Assembly: GCA_016713365.1 (NCBI GenBank)
Contig: JADJPG010000005.1
Coordinates: 1 to 64,000, forward strand
Reading direction: 5' to 3'
DNA from: Verrucomicrobiota bacterium
GTDB lineage: Bacteria > Verrucomicrobiota > Verrucomicrobiia > Limisphaerales > JADJPG01
Length of the DNA stretch: 64,000 bases
In this document: one piece after another, positions 45,193 through 54,932 of the stretch
Layout: the number at the start of each line of letters is the position of its first letter
How positions within the stretch are numbered: position 1 is the first letter of the stretch
The notes under the pieces: model-generated
Told to the model about the DNA's origin: nothing
What the model saw: only the letters and a program-made list of their open reading frames with translations
Databases searched by the model: none
Made by a program: the position numbers and the translations under genes

Positions 45193-48100
45193 TCAGTAGC
45201 TCACGGCGACCGGAGTTTTGAGCAGCCGATCCACGGTGGTCAACAGACGTTCCGTCGTGAACGGCTTGAGCAGGAAGCTCGGAGCCCGTCAATTTTTCCG
45301 CCTGTCCTTCGTGCTCGCTCATGCCGCTGGCGGCAAGGATTCGGACATTGGGATCCAACCGCCGCAGCGCGTTGATGGTGGAAGGCCCGTCGAGGAACGG
45401 CATGACCATGTCCGTCAGCACGAGATCAATGTCGTTCTTGTGTTGCGCAAAGAGTGCGACGGCCTCGGTGCCGTCGTTCGCCGTCAGCACGCGATAGCCA
45501 AACTTGGTGAAGATGGCGCGCGTGATTTCCTGAAAGGCACGCTCGTCATCAATAACGAGAATTTTTTCGCCGTGTCCCATCGGCAGCGACGACGCAGCAT
45601 CCGGCGCGGCGACTGGCTCCGCTGCAGCCGTCGCAGGCAGAAAGACGCGGAAGCTCGCCCCTTTTCCGACCTCACTGTCGGCCCGCACCCAGCCGCCGTG
45701 ATTCTTCACAATGCTCTGCACAGTGGAGAGACCAAGTCCCGTCCCCTTCCCGTCCGGTTTCATGGTGAAGAACGGCTCCCAGATCTTCTGCATGACTTCC
45801 GGTTCAATCCCGCTGCCGGAATCCACGACCGACAACGTCACGTAGCGACCCGGCGGCGAATCCGACGGCAGTTCCGCCGCGTTTGCCTCGAAGTTGGCAT
45901 TGCCCACTTCGATCAAAAGATTTCCTCCGTCGGGCATTGCGTCACGGGCATTGACGCAGAGGTTCATCAACACCTGATGAATCTGCGTGGCGTCCGCCTC
46001 GGTCGTCCACAAATCCCGGGCCACGGAAGTCTTGATCGTGATGTTCTTCGGGAATGTCTCCTGCGTGATCTTGGACACCTCCGAAACCAGGTGCTTAAGA
46101 CTGATCAACGCCCGACCTCCTTCCTGGCCGCGGGTAAAGGAGAGAATCTGCTTCACCATCTCCGCGCCGCGCTGCACGCCAGTCCGCAGCGTCTCGAGCA
46201 GGCGCGCATTCTTGTCATCCGTGAGTTTCTCCTGAAGCAGGTTCACCGACATCATGATCGGCGCGAGAATGTTGTTCAGATCGTGGGCGATTCCGCTCGC
46301 CAGCGTGCCGATGCTTTCCAAGCGCTGAGCCCGGAGGAACTGACCTTCGAGTTTACGTTTGTCCGTCACGTCGGTGGACAGGGTGAGGATGGATTTCGGG
46401 TTTCCGTCCGCGTCGCGCACCAGGGTCCAGCGACTGTCGACCAACACTTCATTGCCCACCTTGTTGACGTGCTTGAGCTCACCGCTCCACTCGCCTTTGC
46501 CGAGGACGGCTTGCAGCGCATCGATGAACGTGGTGCCTGCATTCTTGGAAATCAGTTCGATCGCGCTGTGGCCGAGAGCTTCCTCGGACGTCCAGCCAAA
46601 CACCCGGCTCGCGCCGTGATTCCAGAACAAGATTCGCTGCTCCAGATCCCGGACGATGATGGCGTCCTGCGCCTTGTCCAGCAGCGCTGCCTGCTCGCGG
46701 ATCTGTTCCTCCGCCCGCTTGCGTTCCGTGACATCCACTACGTAGGTATGCACCACGCTCGCGGCTGGAATCGGAAAGAACCCCCACGACAAAGTGCGGT
46801 TGCCGACCTTCGACTCGTGGTTCAGCCGGCTCTGGCCAAGCGCGAGGCAGCCGCGCGAGATGGCTCCCGTGTCCGAAGGCAACAGCTCCGACGGATGGTT
46901 ACGCCCGGTCGACTTCGCGAGCGCGAGCGCCGCCTCATTGTAGTAGCTGATCGTTCCGTCACCGGAGATTTCCATCACCGCCTGCGGATTGTATCGCGGG
47001 AAGGCGGCCAGCTTCTCGATCTCCGATTCCGCACGACGACGATCCGTGATGTCCCGCATGCACGCCGTGAACAGGCAGGCTTCGCCGGTTCCGACGCGGG
47101 AGATGGCCAGCTCAATGGGAAACACCGTTCCGTCACGTCGGGTCGCCAGGCCTTCCACGCGACCACCCACCAAGCCTCCGCGTTCCTTCTCGAGGAGTTT
47201 CAGAAAGTCATCACTCGTGCAAACACCGTGCATCGACAGCACGAGCAAATCCGCCAGGCGGCGGCCGGTGACTTCGGACCGCGTATAGCCAAAGGTCTTC
47301 TCTGCCGCCGGATTAAACTCAACAATCTGTCCGGCCGCATCCACAACCACGACGCAATCAAGCGACGACTCCATCACCGCACGGGTTCGCGCCTCGCTGG
47401 CTTTGATCGCCTCCTCGTTCTCGCGCCGTTCCGTCACGTTGCGAGCGCTCGCGTAGATCAATCTTTCCTGCGGCAGCGGCATCAAGTTCCACTGCAACCA
47501 CACCTGGGTGTCATCCTGCCGCCGAACGCGATTGTCAAAAATCACCGGTTCCCCCGTCGCGAGGGATTCGTCGAGGCGCCGCAGCGTCTCGTCGCGATCC
47601 TCGGGGCAAACGAGATCGAGGATCGATTTCGTGACGAGCCATTCAACCGGGAAACCTAGAACGCGTTCCCACGCCGGGTTCGCCCGCTTCAGGGAGCCAT
47701 CCGCACCGACCACACAAAGCAGGTCCGCCGACAGGCAGAAGAAACGTTCCAAATCCGACTCGGCCCGCTGCCGATCCGTCCTTTCGCGCAGGACATCGAT
47801 CGCCCGCCGGATGGAGGGCGCCAGTCGGGTGAGTTCCTGCTTGGAAACATGATCGGCGGCACCCTCCCGAAGGCCCTTCGCCGCCACAAATCCGTTCATC
47901 GTTCCCGACAGAAAGATAAACGGGATCTCAGGAGAAAGCTCCTTGGCAAGTTTGAGTGCGGTGCTTCCGTCAAACGCCGGAAGCGAATTGTCGGCGAGAA
48001 TCAGATCAAAGCCGCCCTGCCGCAAAGCCGACAGGTAGTCTTCACGCGTCCAGACTTGGAGCAGCTGGCAGACAACTCCTTCCCGGCGCAACGCCTCGCG

Positions 48101-48253
48101 AATCAATTCCGAGTCGTTGCTGTTATCCTCCAGATGGAGGATGGAGATGAAATCGCAGTTGGCCGACGCGTCGCTGGCAGGGACGATGAATCCTGTGTCA
48201 ACGGTTGTCACCGGAGCCTCGCTGGATCCGGAGCCAGTTGGGGAACATCTCAT
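45193..48253 (-). CDS. Cytoplasmic multi-PAS hybrid histidine kinase, frameshifted in the C-terminal receiver
   Basis: About 1,019 residues. Order: N-terminal receiver (ILHLEDNSNDSELI, LILADNSLP), about four PAS domains (FFCLSADLLCVVGADG; VMESSLDCVVVVDAAG; the third near 425; ALLDKAQDAIIVRDLE), HisKA with LASGIAHDLNNILAPIM, HATPase and a second receiver (ILVIDDER, LTDMVMPFLDG). No membrane helix. The frame breaks at about 45,278-45,288: skipping one base restores FLLKPFTTERLLTTVDRLLK and a stop at 45193-45195, bringing back the conserved receiver Lys. Likely receives input through PAS ligands and the N-terminal receiver. Confidence 0.9.
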
Positions 48254-48296
48254 GGCAGGTCTTGATCGGTCCGTCGGTGGTTAAGGCGAAATCATT

Positions 48297-48893
48297 TCAG
48301 ATGTTCAGGTCGGCTTTGAGCTTCTCGCTGCAGTCCGGACAGATGCCGTGGCTGAAACGAACATTGGCGTGACCTGTGATGTAGCTCTCGACGCGATGCC
48401 AGTAGTTGCCGTCGTCGCGAATCTTTTTGCAGTAACAACAGATCGGCAGCAGACCCTGGAGCTGCTTGACGTTGGCCATCGCTTCTTCGAGTTCTTTGAC
48501 CCGATCCGCGAGGGCCGATTGCAGCTGGACGACGCGCGAACCGACCTGCACCCGCGCACGCAGTTCGCCGTGATCGAATGGCTTCGTCACATAATCGTCC
48601 GCGCCGGCTTCCAGTCCCTGGACGATGTCTTCCTTGCTCCCGCGCGAGGTCAGCAGAATGATGTAGGAGGACTTGAGCGCGTCCGACTTGCGCGCTTCGC
48701 GGCAGACCTCCACGCCGTCCATTTCCGGCATCAACCAGTCGAGCACCAACAAGGACGGTGCATTGGGAGTCTGCAAGGCGTTCCACGCTTCCTTGCCGTT
48801 GGCCGTCACCGTCACTTCGTAACCCCACTTCGCGAGCGCAGCCTGCAGCAGCCGGCGTGAAACTGGATCATCTTCGGCGATGAGAACCTTCAT
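48297..48893 (-). CDS. Response regulator with C-terminal CxxC module
   Basis: 198 residues: receiver domain (VLIAEDDP, LLVLDWLMPEMDG with acceptor Asp, VTKPFDHG), a short coiled coil (VVQLQSALADRVKELEEAM) and a terminal segment LLPICCYCKKIRDDGNYWHR ending GICPDCSEK. The Cys-rich end is a recurrent output or linker in kinase-rich operons, possibly zinc-binding (inference); there is no DNA-binding or GGDEF domain. Its ATG overlaps the upstream kinase stop by 4 bp (ATGA), with AAGGAGAAGG inside that gene as ribosome site. Confidence 0.9.
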   Translation of the reverse strand: MKVLIAEDDPVSRRLLQAALAKWGYEVTVTANGKEAWNALQTPNAPSLLVLDWLMPEMDGVEVCREARKSDALKSSYIILLTSRGSKEDIVQGLEAGADDYVTKPFDHGELRARVQVGSRVVQLQSALADRVKELEEAMANVKQLQGLLPICCYCKKIRDDGNYWHRVESYITGHANVRFSHGICPDCSEKLKADLNI

Positions 48894-51800
48894 GCCGCCT
48901 TCTCCTTCATCAGAGATTCGAGGGCGGGATTCAGCTTCGCGATCTGTTGCTCCAGTTCGACAAAGACTTCCATGGCCCTGGCGTAGTCGCCATTGCGGCC
49001 CATTTGCTCCAGGTTGTAAGCGAGCTCGAAGGCGCGTTTGGCACCAAAATTTCCGACGGAACCCTTCAACGTGTGCGCCGAACGTTCAAGCGCTTGAGCA
49101 TCCGCGCGCTCGACGGCATTGCGAATCTCCGTCATCAGCCGCGGCGTATCCTCAAAGAAAAGGCCCGCGACCTCCTTCAGCAGGTCGCGATCGCCATCGA
49201 CCCGCTTGAGGACGACGCTCGGGTCGAACTCGAGTTCCACTTTCGTTTCTTGCATGGCCAGAGCCTCGGACGGCGCTCGCGAGCTTGCGTAACTCTCGAT
49301 AGCGTCAAAGAGCTTCTTCTGATCTATCGGCTTGGTTACGTAATGGTCCATACCCGCAGACAAACATTTTTCGCGGTCACCCTCCATGGCGTGGGCGGTC
49401 ATGGCGACAATGGGTGAGCGGCGCCCCACGGTAGATTCCAACTGGCGGATGGCGGCAGTCGCCTCCAGGCCGCTCATTTCGGGCATCTGCACATCCATCA
49501 GCACCAGGTCGAACGGCTCTTTCTCCCACATATCCACCGCTTTCCGTCCGTTCCCGGCCACCGCGACAGAATGTCCCCACTTCTCCAAAATTCGAACGGC
49601 CAGCCGTTGGTTCACCGGATTGTCCTCTGCGAGAAGGATCCTGAGCGACCGGGACGCCTTGAGAATTGGTTCCGCAATCGGCGTCGTGGCGGAGACCGAT
49701 TCCGCCTTCAAGCTGCCCAGAGCCGACATGATCGCATCGAGCAACTCCGATTGCCGGACGGGCTTGGTTAGATAGACGGATATGCCCAGCTCGCGACACC
49801 GCGCTGAATCGGTAACTTGATCGGCGGACGACAACATCATGATCACCGCATTCGCCAGGTTCGGGCTCTGCTTGATCTTCTTGGCCAGCGCGAACCCATC
49901 CACGCCCGGCATCATCGCATCCAACAACACCAACGGGTACGAGGCGCGACGCGACGCCGCCCGCTCCAATTCCGCCAGCGCGGCATTTGCGCCATCCACG
50001 AGGACGGGCTTCATGTCCCACTTGCGCAGGAACTCGTCGAGAATCCGGCGGTTCACCTCGTTGTCGTCCACCACCAGCGTCTGCAATCCCTTCAAAGAAA
50101 CCTGAACCGCCGCGGTGGACGCCGGCTCGCCCTTCTGCAACTCGAACCGCGCCGAAAAGTGAAACTTGCTGCCCACACCCGGCTCGCTCTCGACCCACAT
50201 CCGGCCACCCATCAGCCCCACCAGCTGGGTCGAAATCGCGAGGCCCAGTCCGCTGCCGCCGTAATTGCGCGTCGTCGAAGCATCCGCCTGGGTGAACGCC
50301 TCGAAGATCATCCCCTGCTTGTCCTTCTCAATGCCGATTCCGGTATCGGACACCGTGAAATCCAGCATCACGCCAAACTCGTTTTGCGACTTGAGCTTCA
50401 CATCGACCACCACTTCGCCGCGAGTCGTGAATTTAATGGCGTTGCCGACCAGATTGAGCACCACCTGGCGCAAGCGACCCGGATCGCCAATCAGACCAAT
50501 CGGAATTTCCGGCGGAATATGACAGACCAGCTCCAGACCCTTCTGATGCGCGCGCAACGCAACCGTCAACAAAGCGTCCTCCAACGCATCGCGAATGTTG
50601 AAATCAACCGGATCCAGCGTGAGCTTGCCCGCTTCGATCTTTGAGAAGTCCAGGATGTCGTTAATCAACGCCAGCAAAGTATCCGCGGACTCCTTCACCG
50701 TGTTCATCAACCCGCGCTGCTCATGATCCAGCTCGGTATCCAGGGCCAGCGCCGTCATGCCGATGATGCCATTCATCGGCGTGCGAATCTCGTGGCTCAT
50801 GTTCGCAAGGAACTGGCTCTTGGCGAGGTTCGCTGCTTCCGCCTCTTCCTTCGCCTTCGTCAACTCGTCTTCCTTCGCCTTGCGATCCGTGATGTCCGTG
50901 CAGGCGCCGATGAACTTGATGACATCACCCTTGTGATTGTAGATCGGTCGACCGCGATCGGACCAATAGATGTAAGTCCCGTCCTTCTTCGCAATTCGAT
51001 ACTCCTCCGTGAACGGTTTGCCGGACCGATGCGATTCTTCGTACGCTTCGCCGACTCGCTTGCGTTCGTCCGGATGAATGCTGGCTTCCCACGCATCCAG
51101 CGTCCGTCCAAACTCCCCTTCTCCATAACCCAACGCGCCATCGATCTGGCCAAACCAATCAATCTGCCCCGTCTGCGTGTGCACCACATACAACAGGTCG
51201 CTCGCATTCAGCGCGATCTGCGCGTAGAGCTGTTCGGATTCCCACAACGCCTGCTCCGCCTTGCGACGCTCCACGATCTCCAGCTGCAATTCCCCGGTGC
51301 GCTCCGCCACCCGTTTCTCCAGCCCGTCCCGCGCCGATTGCAACGCGACATCGCGTTCCTGAATCTGCCGGAGCATCTCATTGAAGCCATCGAACAACGT
51401 GCCGATCTCATCATCCGCCTGCTTCTTCGCGCGCACGGAATAATTCTGTTCCGCCGCCACGCTGCGGGACAATTCCGCCAGCTCGAGGATTGGCCTCAAC
51501 ATGCCGCGCTGCAACGCCAGCGAAAGCATGAAGGCCACAAACGCGGACACCAGCAGCAGGATGCCGGCGATCGATGCGTAACGCCACAAGCGGGCTTCAA
51601 ATGCTGAGAGATTGGAACGAAGACACACCGATCCGATCGCCGACCCATCCACCATGATCGGCCGCTGCAACACCAATGTATCCCGTTCGAAACGATGTTC
51701 ACCGTTGGCGAGTTTTGGAACGCGATTGGTGATTCCGCCGGGAGCCTGATACTCGGCAAAAACGGAGCCGTCGCGATTCAGGATCCACGCCGCCTCGATG

Positions 51801-52069
51801 CTTCGCTCGGAACCGAGCAAGGCCAGTGCTTCATCGGCGTTCTTCTGCACGTTGAACTGCACGGCGGCGACGCTGTTGTTGGCAAGGATGTCTCCCAGCA
51901 CCGTGAGGTTCTCCACGATGGTGTGCCGGAAGGTGAGAATCTCGTAGGCGACAAACCCGCCGCAAGCCAGCAGCAGCGAGACGCAGCTGGTCAGCATGAT
52001 GACCAGCATCTGCTTGCGCTTGATCGAGGTACGCCTCAGCGGCAACCCCACGTTGTTTGTCTCAGTCAT
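48890..52069 (-). CDS. Membrane-bound hybrid histidine kinase with HAMP, PAS, two receivers and Hpt
   Basis: 1,059 residues. N-terminal membrane helix, CHASE8-like periplasmic sensor (about 45-160), second helix, HAMP, coiled coil, PAS/PAC (near 280-390), HisKA with NMSHEIRTPMNGIIG, HATPase (GSGLGLAISTQLV), receiver 1 (LLDAMMPGVDG), receiver 2 (LMDVQMPEMSG) and an Hpt domain with the His in AHTLKGSVGNFG. This is a full internal phosphorelay. Overlaps YfiR upstream by 8 bp and the response regulator downstream by 4 bp. The Hpt is the natural donor to the stand-alone receivers of the operon (inference). Confidence 0.93.
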   Translation of the reverse strand: MTETNNVGLPLRRTSIKRKQMLVIMLTSCVSLLLACGGFVAYEILTFRHTIVENLTVLGDILANNSVAAVQFNVQKNADEALALLGSERSIEAAWILNRDGSVFAEYQAPGGITNRVPKLANGEHRFERDTLVLQRPIMVDGSAIGSVCLRSNLSAFEARLWRYASIAGILLLVSAFVAFMLSLALQRGMLRPILELAELSRSVAAEQNYSVRAKKQADDEIGTLFDGFNEMLRQIQERDVALQSARDGLEKRVAERTGELQLEIVERRKAEQALWESEQLYAQIALNASDLLYVVHTQTGQIDWFGQIDGALGYGEGEFGRTLDAWEASIHPDERKRVGEAYEESHRSGKPFTEEYRIAKKDGTYIYWSDRGRPIYNHKGDVIKFIGACTDITDRKAKEDELTKAKEEAEAANLAKSQFLANMSHEIRTPMNGIIGMTALALDTELDHEQRGLMNTVKESADTLLALINDILDFSKIEAGKLTLDPVDFNIRDALEDALLTVALRAHQKGLELVCHIPPEIPIGLIGDPGRLRQVVLNLVGNAIKFTTRGEVVVDVKLKSQNEFGVMLDFTVSDTGIGIEKDKQGMIFEAFTQADASTTRNYGGSGLGLAISTQLVGLMGGRMWVESEPGVGSKFHFSARFELQKGEPASTAAVQVSLKGLQTLVVDDNEVNRRILDEFLRKWDMKPVLVDGANAALAELERAASRRASYPLVLLDAMMPGVDGFALAKKIKQSPNLANAVIMMLSSADQVTDSARCRELGISVYLTKPVRQSELLDAIMSALGSLKAESVSATTPIAEPILKASRSLRILLAEDNPVNQRLAVRILEKWGHSVAVAGNGRKAVDMWEKEPFDLVLMDVQMPEMSGLEATAAIRQLESTVGRRSPIVAMTAHAMEGDREKCLSAGMDHYVTKPIDQKKLFDAIESYASSRAPSEALAMQETKVELEFDPSVVLKRVDGDRDLLKEVAGLFFEDTPRLMTEIRNAVERADAQALERSAHTLKGSVGNFGAKRAFELAYNLEQMGRNGDYARAMEVFVELEQQIAKLNPALESLMKEKAA

Positions 52070-52700
52070 ACTTGCCCCGCACCGAATCCGCCACGCTCAG
52101 GAGCTTGGCGTCCAGCTTCAGTCCGGCGGCCTTCGCGGACTCCAAACTGATTTCGAATCGAACCAACTGTCCCTTGAGCACAAAGTTGATGATTCCGCCA
52201 TTATCCAGGAACTCATCCGCTTCCCCCACCGTCAAGAACGGCGCCCCTTTCCACCGTGTTTTCAACTCCTTCAACCGCCGGCGCTCCGACGAGGCGACAA
52301 AGAGGATGTGGCATTCCTTCATCTCCGCATCAGTTCCTACGTGCTTCAACTTTAGCGGCCGGCCGCCCCGCGCCCGCGCTTCCACCGCCTTTACCAGGAA
52401 CTGTTCAAACGGATCCTTGCCCACAATTCCGATGACGATGGGCGAGTTGGTCGTTTTGAAGGTTCCCGCCGGCCAAGTTGTAAAGGTGGCCAGGTTGACC
52501 AGAAGCTGGGCCTTGATCTGATACTCCGGAGCCACCGTCGCTCCCGATCCGCTGGCGAGGTGTCCGAGCAAAACCATTCCCGCCACCAACCAGCCCACGA
52601 TCATTCGTTTCCAGCCGGCGAAGCCCACCCCATACAAAGCACCACCGTAGCACGCATTCAGTGCGCCGGCAGAGTCGCGACGATGAGGCAGGAATCGCAT
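52062..52700 (-). CDS. YfiR-like (DUF4154) periplasmic protein
   Basis: 212 residues as drawn. YfiR/HmsC family core: YQIKAQLLVNLATFTTWP, IGIVGKDPF, CHILFVASSE, FLTVGEADEFLDNGGIINF, with VRFEISLESAKAAGLKLDA at the end. In Pseudomonas YfiR holds a membrane diguanylate cyclase in check; here the partner encoded next is a membrane hybrid kinase whose gene it overlaps by 8 bp. A start at 52604 (MIVGWLVAGMVLLGHLASG) would give a cleaner signal peptide than the ATG at 52700. Confidence 0.87.
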   Translation of the reverse strand: MRFLPHRRDSAGALNACYGGALYGVGFAGWKRMIVGWLVAGMVLLGHLASGSGATVAPEYQIKAQLLVNLATFTTWPAGTFKTTNSPIVIGIVGKDPFEQFLVKAVEARARGGRPLKLKHVGTDAEMKECHILFVASSERRRLKELKTRWKGAPFLTVGEADEFLDNGGIINFVLKGQLVRFEISLESAKAAGLKLDAKLLSVADSVRGKYD

Positions 52701-52708
52701 GAGTCCGT

Positions 52709-54799
52709 TCAGAAGCTGAAGCTGACCTTCCCGTAGATGCTGCGCTGCGTTTCGGTCCGCTGGATCGGGATGATCGTCGGCACAAATTCCAAATGCCGGT
52801 CATCGAAAAGATTCTGGCCCACGATCGACAATTCCAGATTCGGCCGCGGCCTCCATGACAGACGCATGTCCATGGCGAAGTAGGCATCCACTCCGAGCTC
52901 CCTCAATTGATCCACGTAACGCCCTGCCACATCCCAGTGAATATTCCCCGGCAGATCCAGTGACGTCTGCAGCGCCACCTGATGATGGGGGCTCTTCCGC
53001 TCGTCATCCTCGGCATCACTGTCATTGCTGGAGGATTTCGGATGCAGCTGCGCCTCCAGCAGCGAATAGGAACCGCGCCAGCGCCACCAATCCCGTGCGT
53101 GCCACGTCAGCGCCAGTTCACCGCCAAACGTTTCACCGGAAGCGCCGTTGTCGATATCCAGCCGGCCCACGATCGGCGATCCCGGCAGCGACGGATCCAA
53201 CGCCGCGCCGCGAAACTCCGTCGTTCGCAGATCTTCATAGACGTTGTAAAACGTCGCGAGATCCACCGAGACCTTCTCCCACAGCTGCACACGGTAACCC
53301 GCTTCGTATGCCGTCAGCTCCTCCGACTTGTAATCCAGATTGCCGAACACCGATCCCACCGTGGGCGGCGCCCCGGCCGATACGCGATCGTTCAGGCGGA
53401 TGCCGTCCTCCGCTCGCGACGGTGTGCGCACGGCTCGCGCCACGGACACCCAGAAGGTTTGATGATCGTCCGGCGTCCAGGACAACCGCGCGCCCGGCTG
53501 AATTTCAAACCCCGTGTAGTCGTTGTGCTCGAACTTGGATCCCAGAACGAGATTCAACCGGTCGGGCACGAGCTGAATTTCGTCCTGCGCGAAGAGACTG
53601 GCCAGCTGGCTGGTTCGTCGCTCGTCGTCGAAGCTCGTCACGAAGTTCCCCTCGAGATGATCGAAGCTCGCCCGGTAACCCAGACCCCAGGTCCAGTAAT
53701 TCCAATCGTTCAACCGCCAGTGGTGCTGCCAGTCCACATCCACCGTGTCCCGTTCCTCCATCAATAGTCCCCGCGAATCGCGACGCGTGCGGTCATAGTA
53801 GATCTGAAGCGTCATGTCAGAGTCCGCCGAGAGATCCTGGGTCCAGCGGGTAAGAAAGTTTCCGCCACTCACATCGATGGGTTTGGAAGCGACTTCGAAA
53901 TAATCCGGCGCCGTCAACGTGGGAAAGCGATACGTCTGATCCAGCCAGCCACCATAAAGATCGCCTTGAAAAGTCAGGTTCGCGTTCGCGTTCGCCTCCC
54001 AATCGATCCGAAACCCAGTTCTCGCCATCTGCCAGCGGTCATCCGCCAAATCGCCATTGGGCAACGCCGACGAATCACGTGAATCATACTTGGAATAAAC
54101 CCGGTAGTACGCGTTCTCCCCGAGTTTCCCGCCATACCGCAGCGCGCCAAAACCCAGCTCCTCATTGCCACCACCGGCGACCGCCAGACCACCGGTCGTG
54201 TCCTTCGCACTCTTGGTGATGATATTGATCACACCGTTCACCGCGTTCGCGCCCCAGAGCGTCGCGCCCGGGCCGCGAATCACTTCGATTCGATCGATGT
54301 CCTCCAGCATCGTGTCCTGCACGTCCCAGTAAACACCGGAGAACAGCGGCGTGTAGACACTGCGCCCGTCCATTAGCACCAGCAGTTTGTTGGCGAAGGA
54401 ATCGTTGAAACCACGCGCGCTGATCGCCCACGTGTGCGAATCCACCCGCGCCACCGACAACCCCGGCGCCAGTCGCAGCGCTTCCGCGATGGTCCGAGCC
54501 CCAGACCGCTGAATATCGTCCTGCGACACCACCGTGATCGCCGCCGAGGCCCGCGATAAACTTTCCTCGCGCTTCGAAACCGAAGTCACCTGCACATTCA
54601 CTAGCTGCTCCAGCGACAGTCCGCTCAAGTCTCCGCCCGGCACTGCGGCTGCCGTTTTTCCCTCCGCGGACGCATCCGGGATTGTTGTCAACCAGCCCCA
54701 AGACAACATCCCCATGACCATCAACCTCCCCGTCGCGAGTGAACAGTGGTCCACGATCTCGCGCGGACGACATCGTTTCATCGTCTTTCCATCATTCAT
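52709..54799 (-). CDS. TonB-dependent outer-membrane receptor
   Basis: 696 residues. Signal peptide-like N-terminus, plug domain (SVSKREESLSRASAAITVV, LLVLMDGRSVYTPLFSG, IEVIRGPGATLWGANAVNG, INIITK) and a 22-strand-type barrel ending in an aromatic SIYGKVSFSF, the usual beta-barrel terminal signal. Imports or senses a large substrate at the outer membrane using TonB energy; ligand unknown. The plug start SLEQLVNVQVTSV is typical of receptors in YfiR-linked operons. First gene of the signalling operon, 8 bp before YfiR. Confidence 0.93.
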   Translation of the reverse strand: MNDGKTMKRCRPREIVDHCSLATGRLMVMGMLSWGWLTTIPDASAEGKTAAAVPGGDLSGLSLEQLVNVQVTSVSKREESLSRASAAITVVSQDDIQRSGARTIAEALRLAPGLSVARVDSHTWAISARGFNDSFANKLLVLMDGRSVYTPLFSGVYWDVQDTMLEDIDRIEVIRGPGATLWGANAVNGVINIITKSAKDTTGGLAVAGGGNEELGFGALRYGGKLGENAYYRVYSKYDSRDSSALPNGDLADDRWQMARTGFRIDWEANANANLTFQGDLYGGWLDQTYRFPTLTAPDYFEVASKPIDVSGGNFLTRWTQDLSADSDMTLQIYYDRTRRDSRGLLMEERDTVDVDWQHHWRLNDWNYWTWGLGYRASFDHLEGNFVTSFDDERRTSQLASLFAQDEIQLVPDRLNLVLGSKFEHNDYTGFEIQPGARLSWTPDDHQTFWVSVARAVRTPSRAEDGIRLNDRVSAGAPPTVGSVFGNLDYKSEELTAYEAGYRVQLWEKVSVDLATFYNVYEDLRTTEFRGAALDPSLPGSPIVGRLDIDNGASGETFGGELALTWHARDWWRWRGSYSLLEAQLHPKSSSNDSDAEDDERKSPHHQVALQTSLDLPGNIHWDVAGRYVDQLRELGVDAYFAMDMRLSWRPRPNLELSIVGQNLFDDRHLEFVPTIIPIQRTETQRSIYGKVSFSF

Positions 54800-54932
54800 A
54801 AATATCGGCCCAAGCTCCTTGTGTTACGGCAGTCAGCCCCGGAACTTAAGACTCCGTTTGCCAGTCCCCTCGAAAACTCACGTCCCTCTTTTCCATCTTT
54901 TCTCCGCCCTGAACCGTCTCTATCCTCCGCCC

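Noticed and set aside
44103..54799. Two-component system with a c-di-GMP output because of YfiR
   Set aside because: No GGDEF, EAL or HD-GYP domain is encoded in the operon; the link to c-di-GMP is not supported by the sequence.
54534..54932. Extended N-terminus of TyrA
   Set aside because: The open frame upstream lies over the receptor gene, lacks family similarity and starts well before the Rossmann fold.
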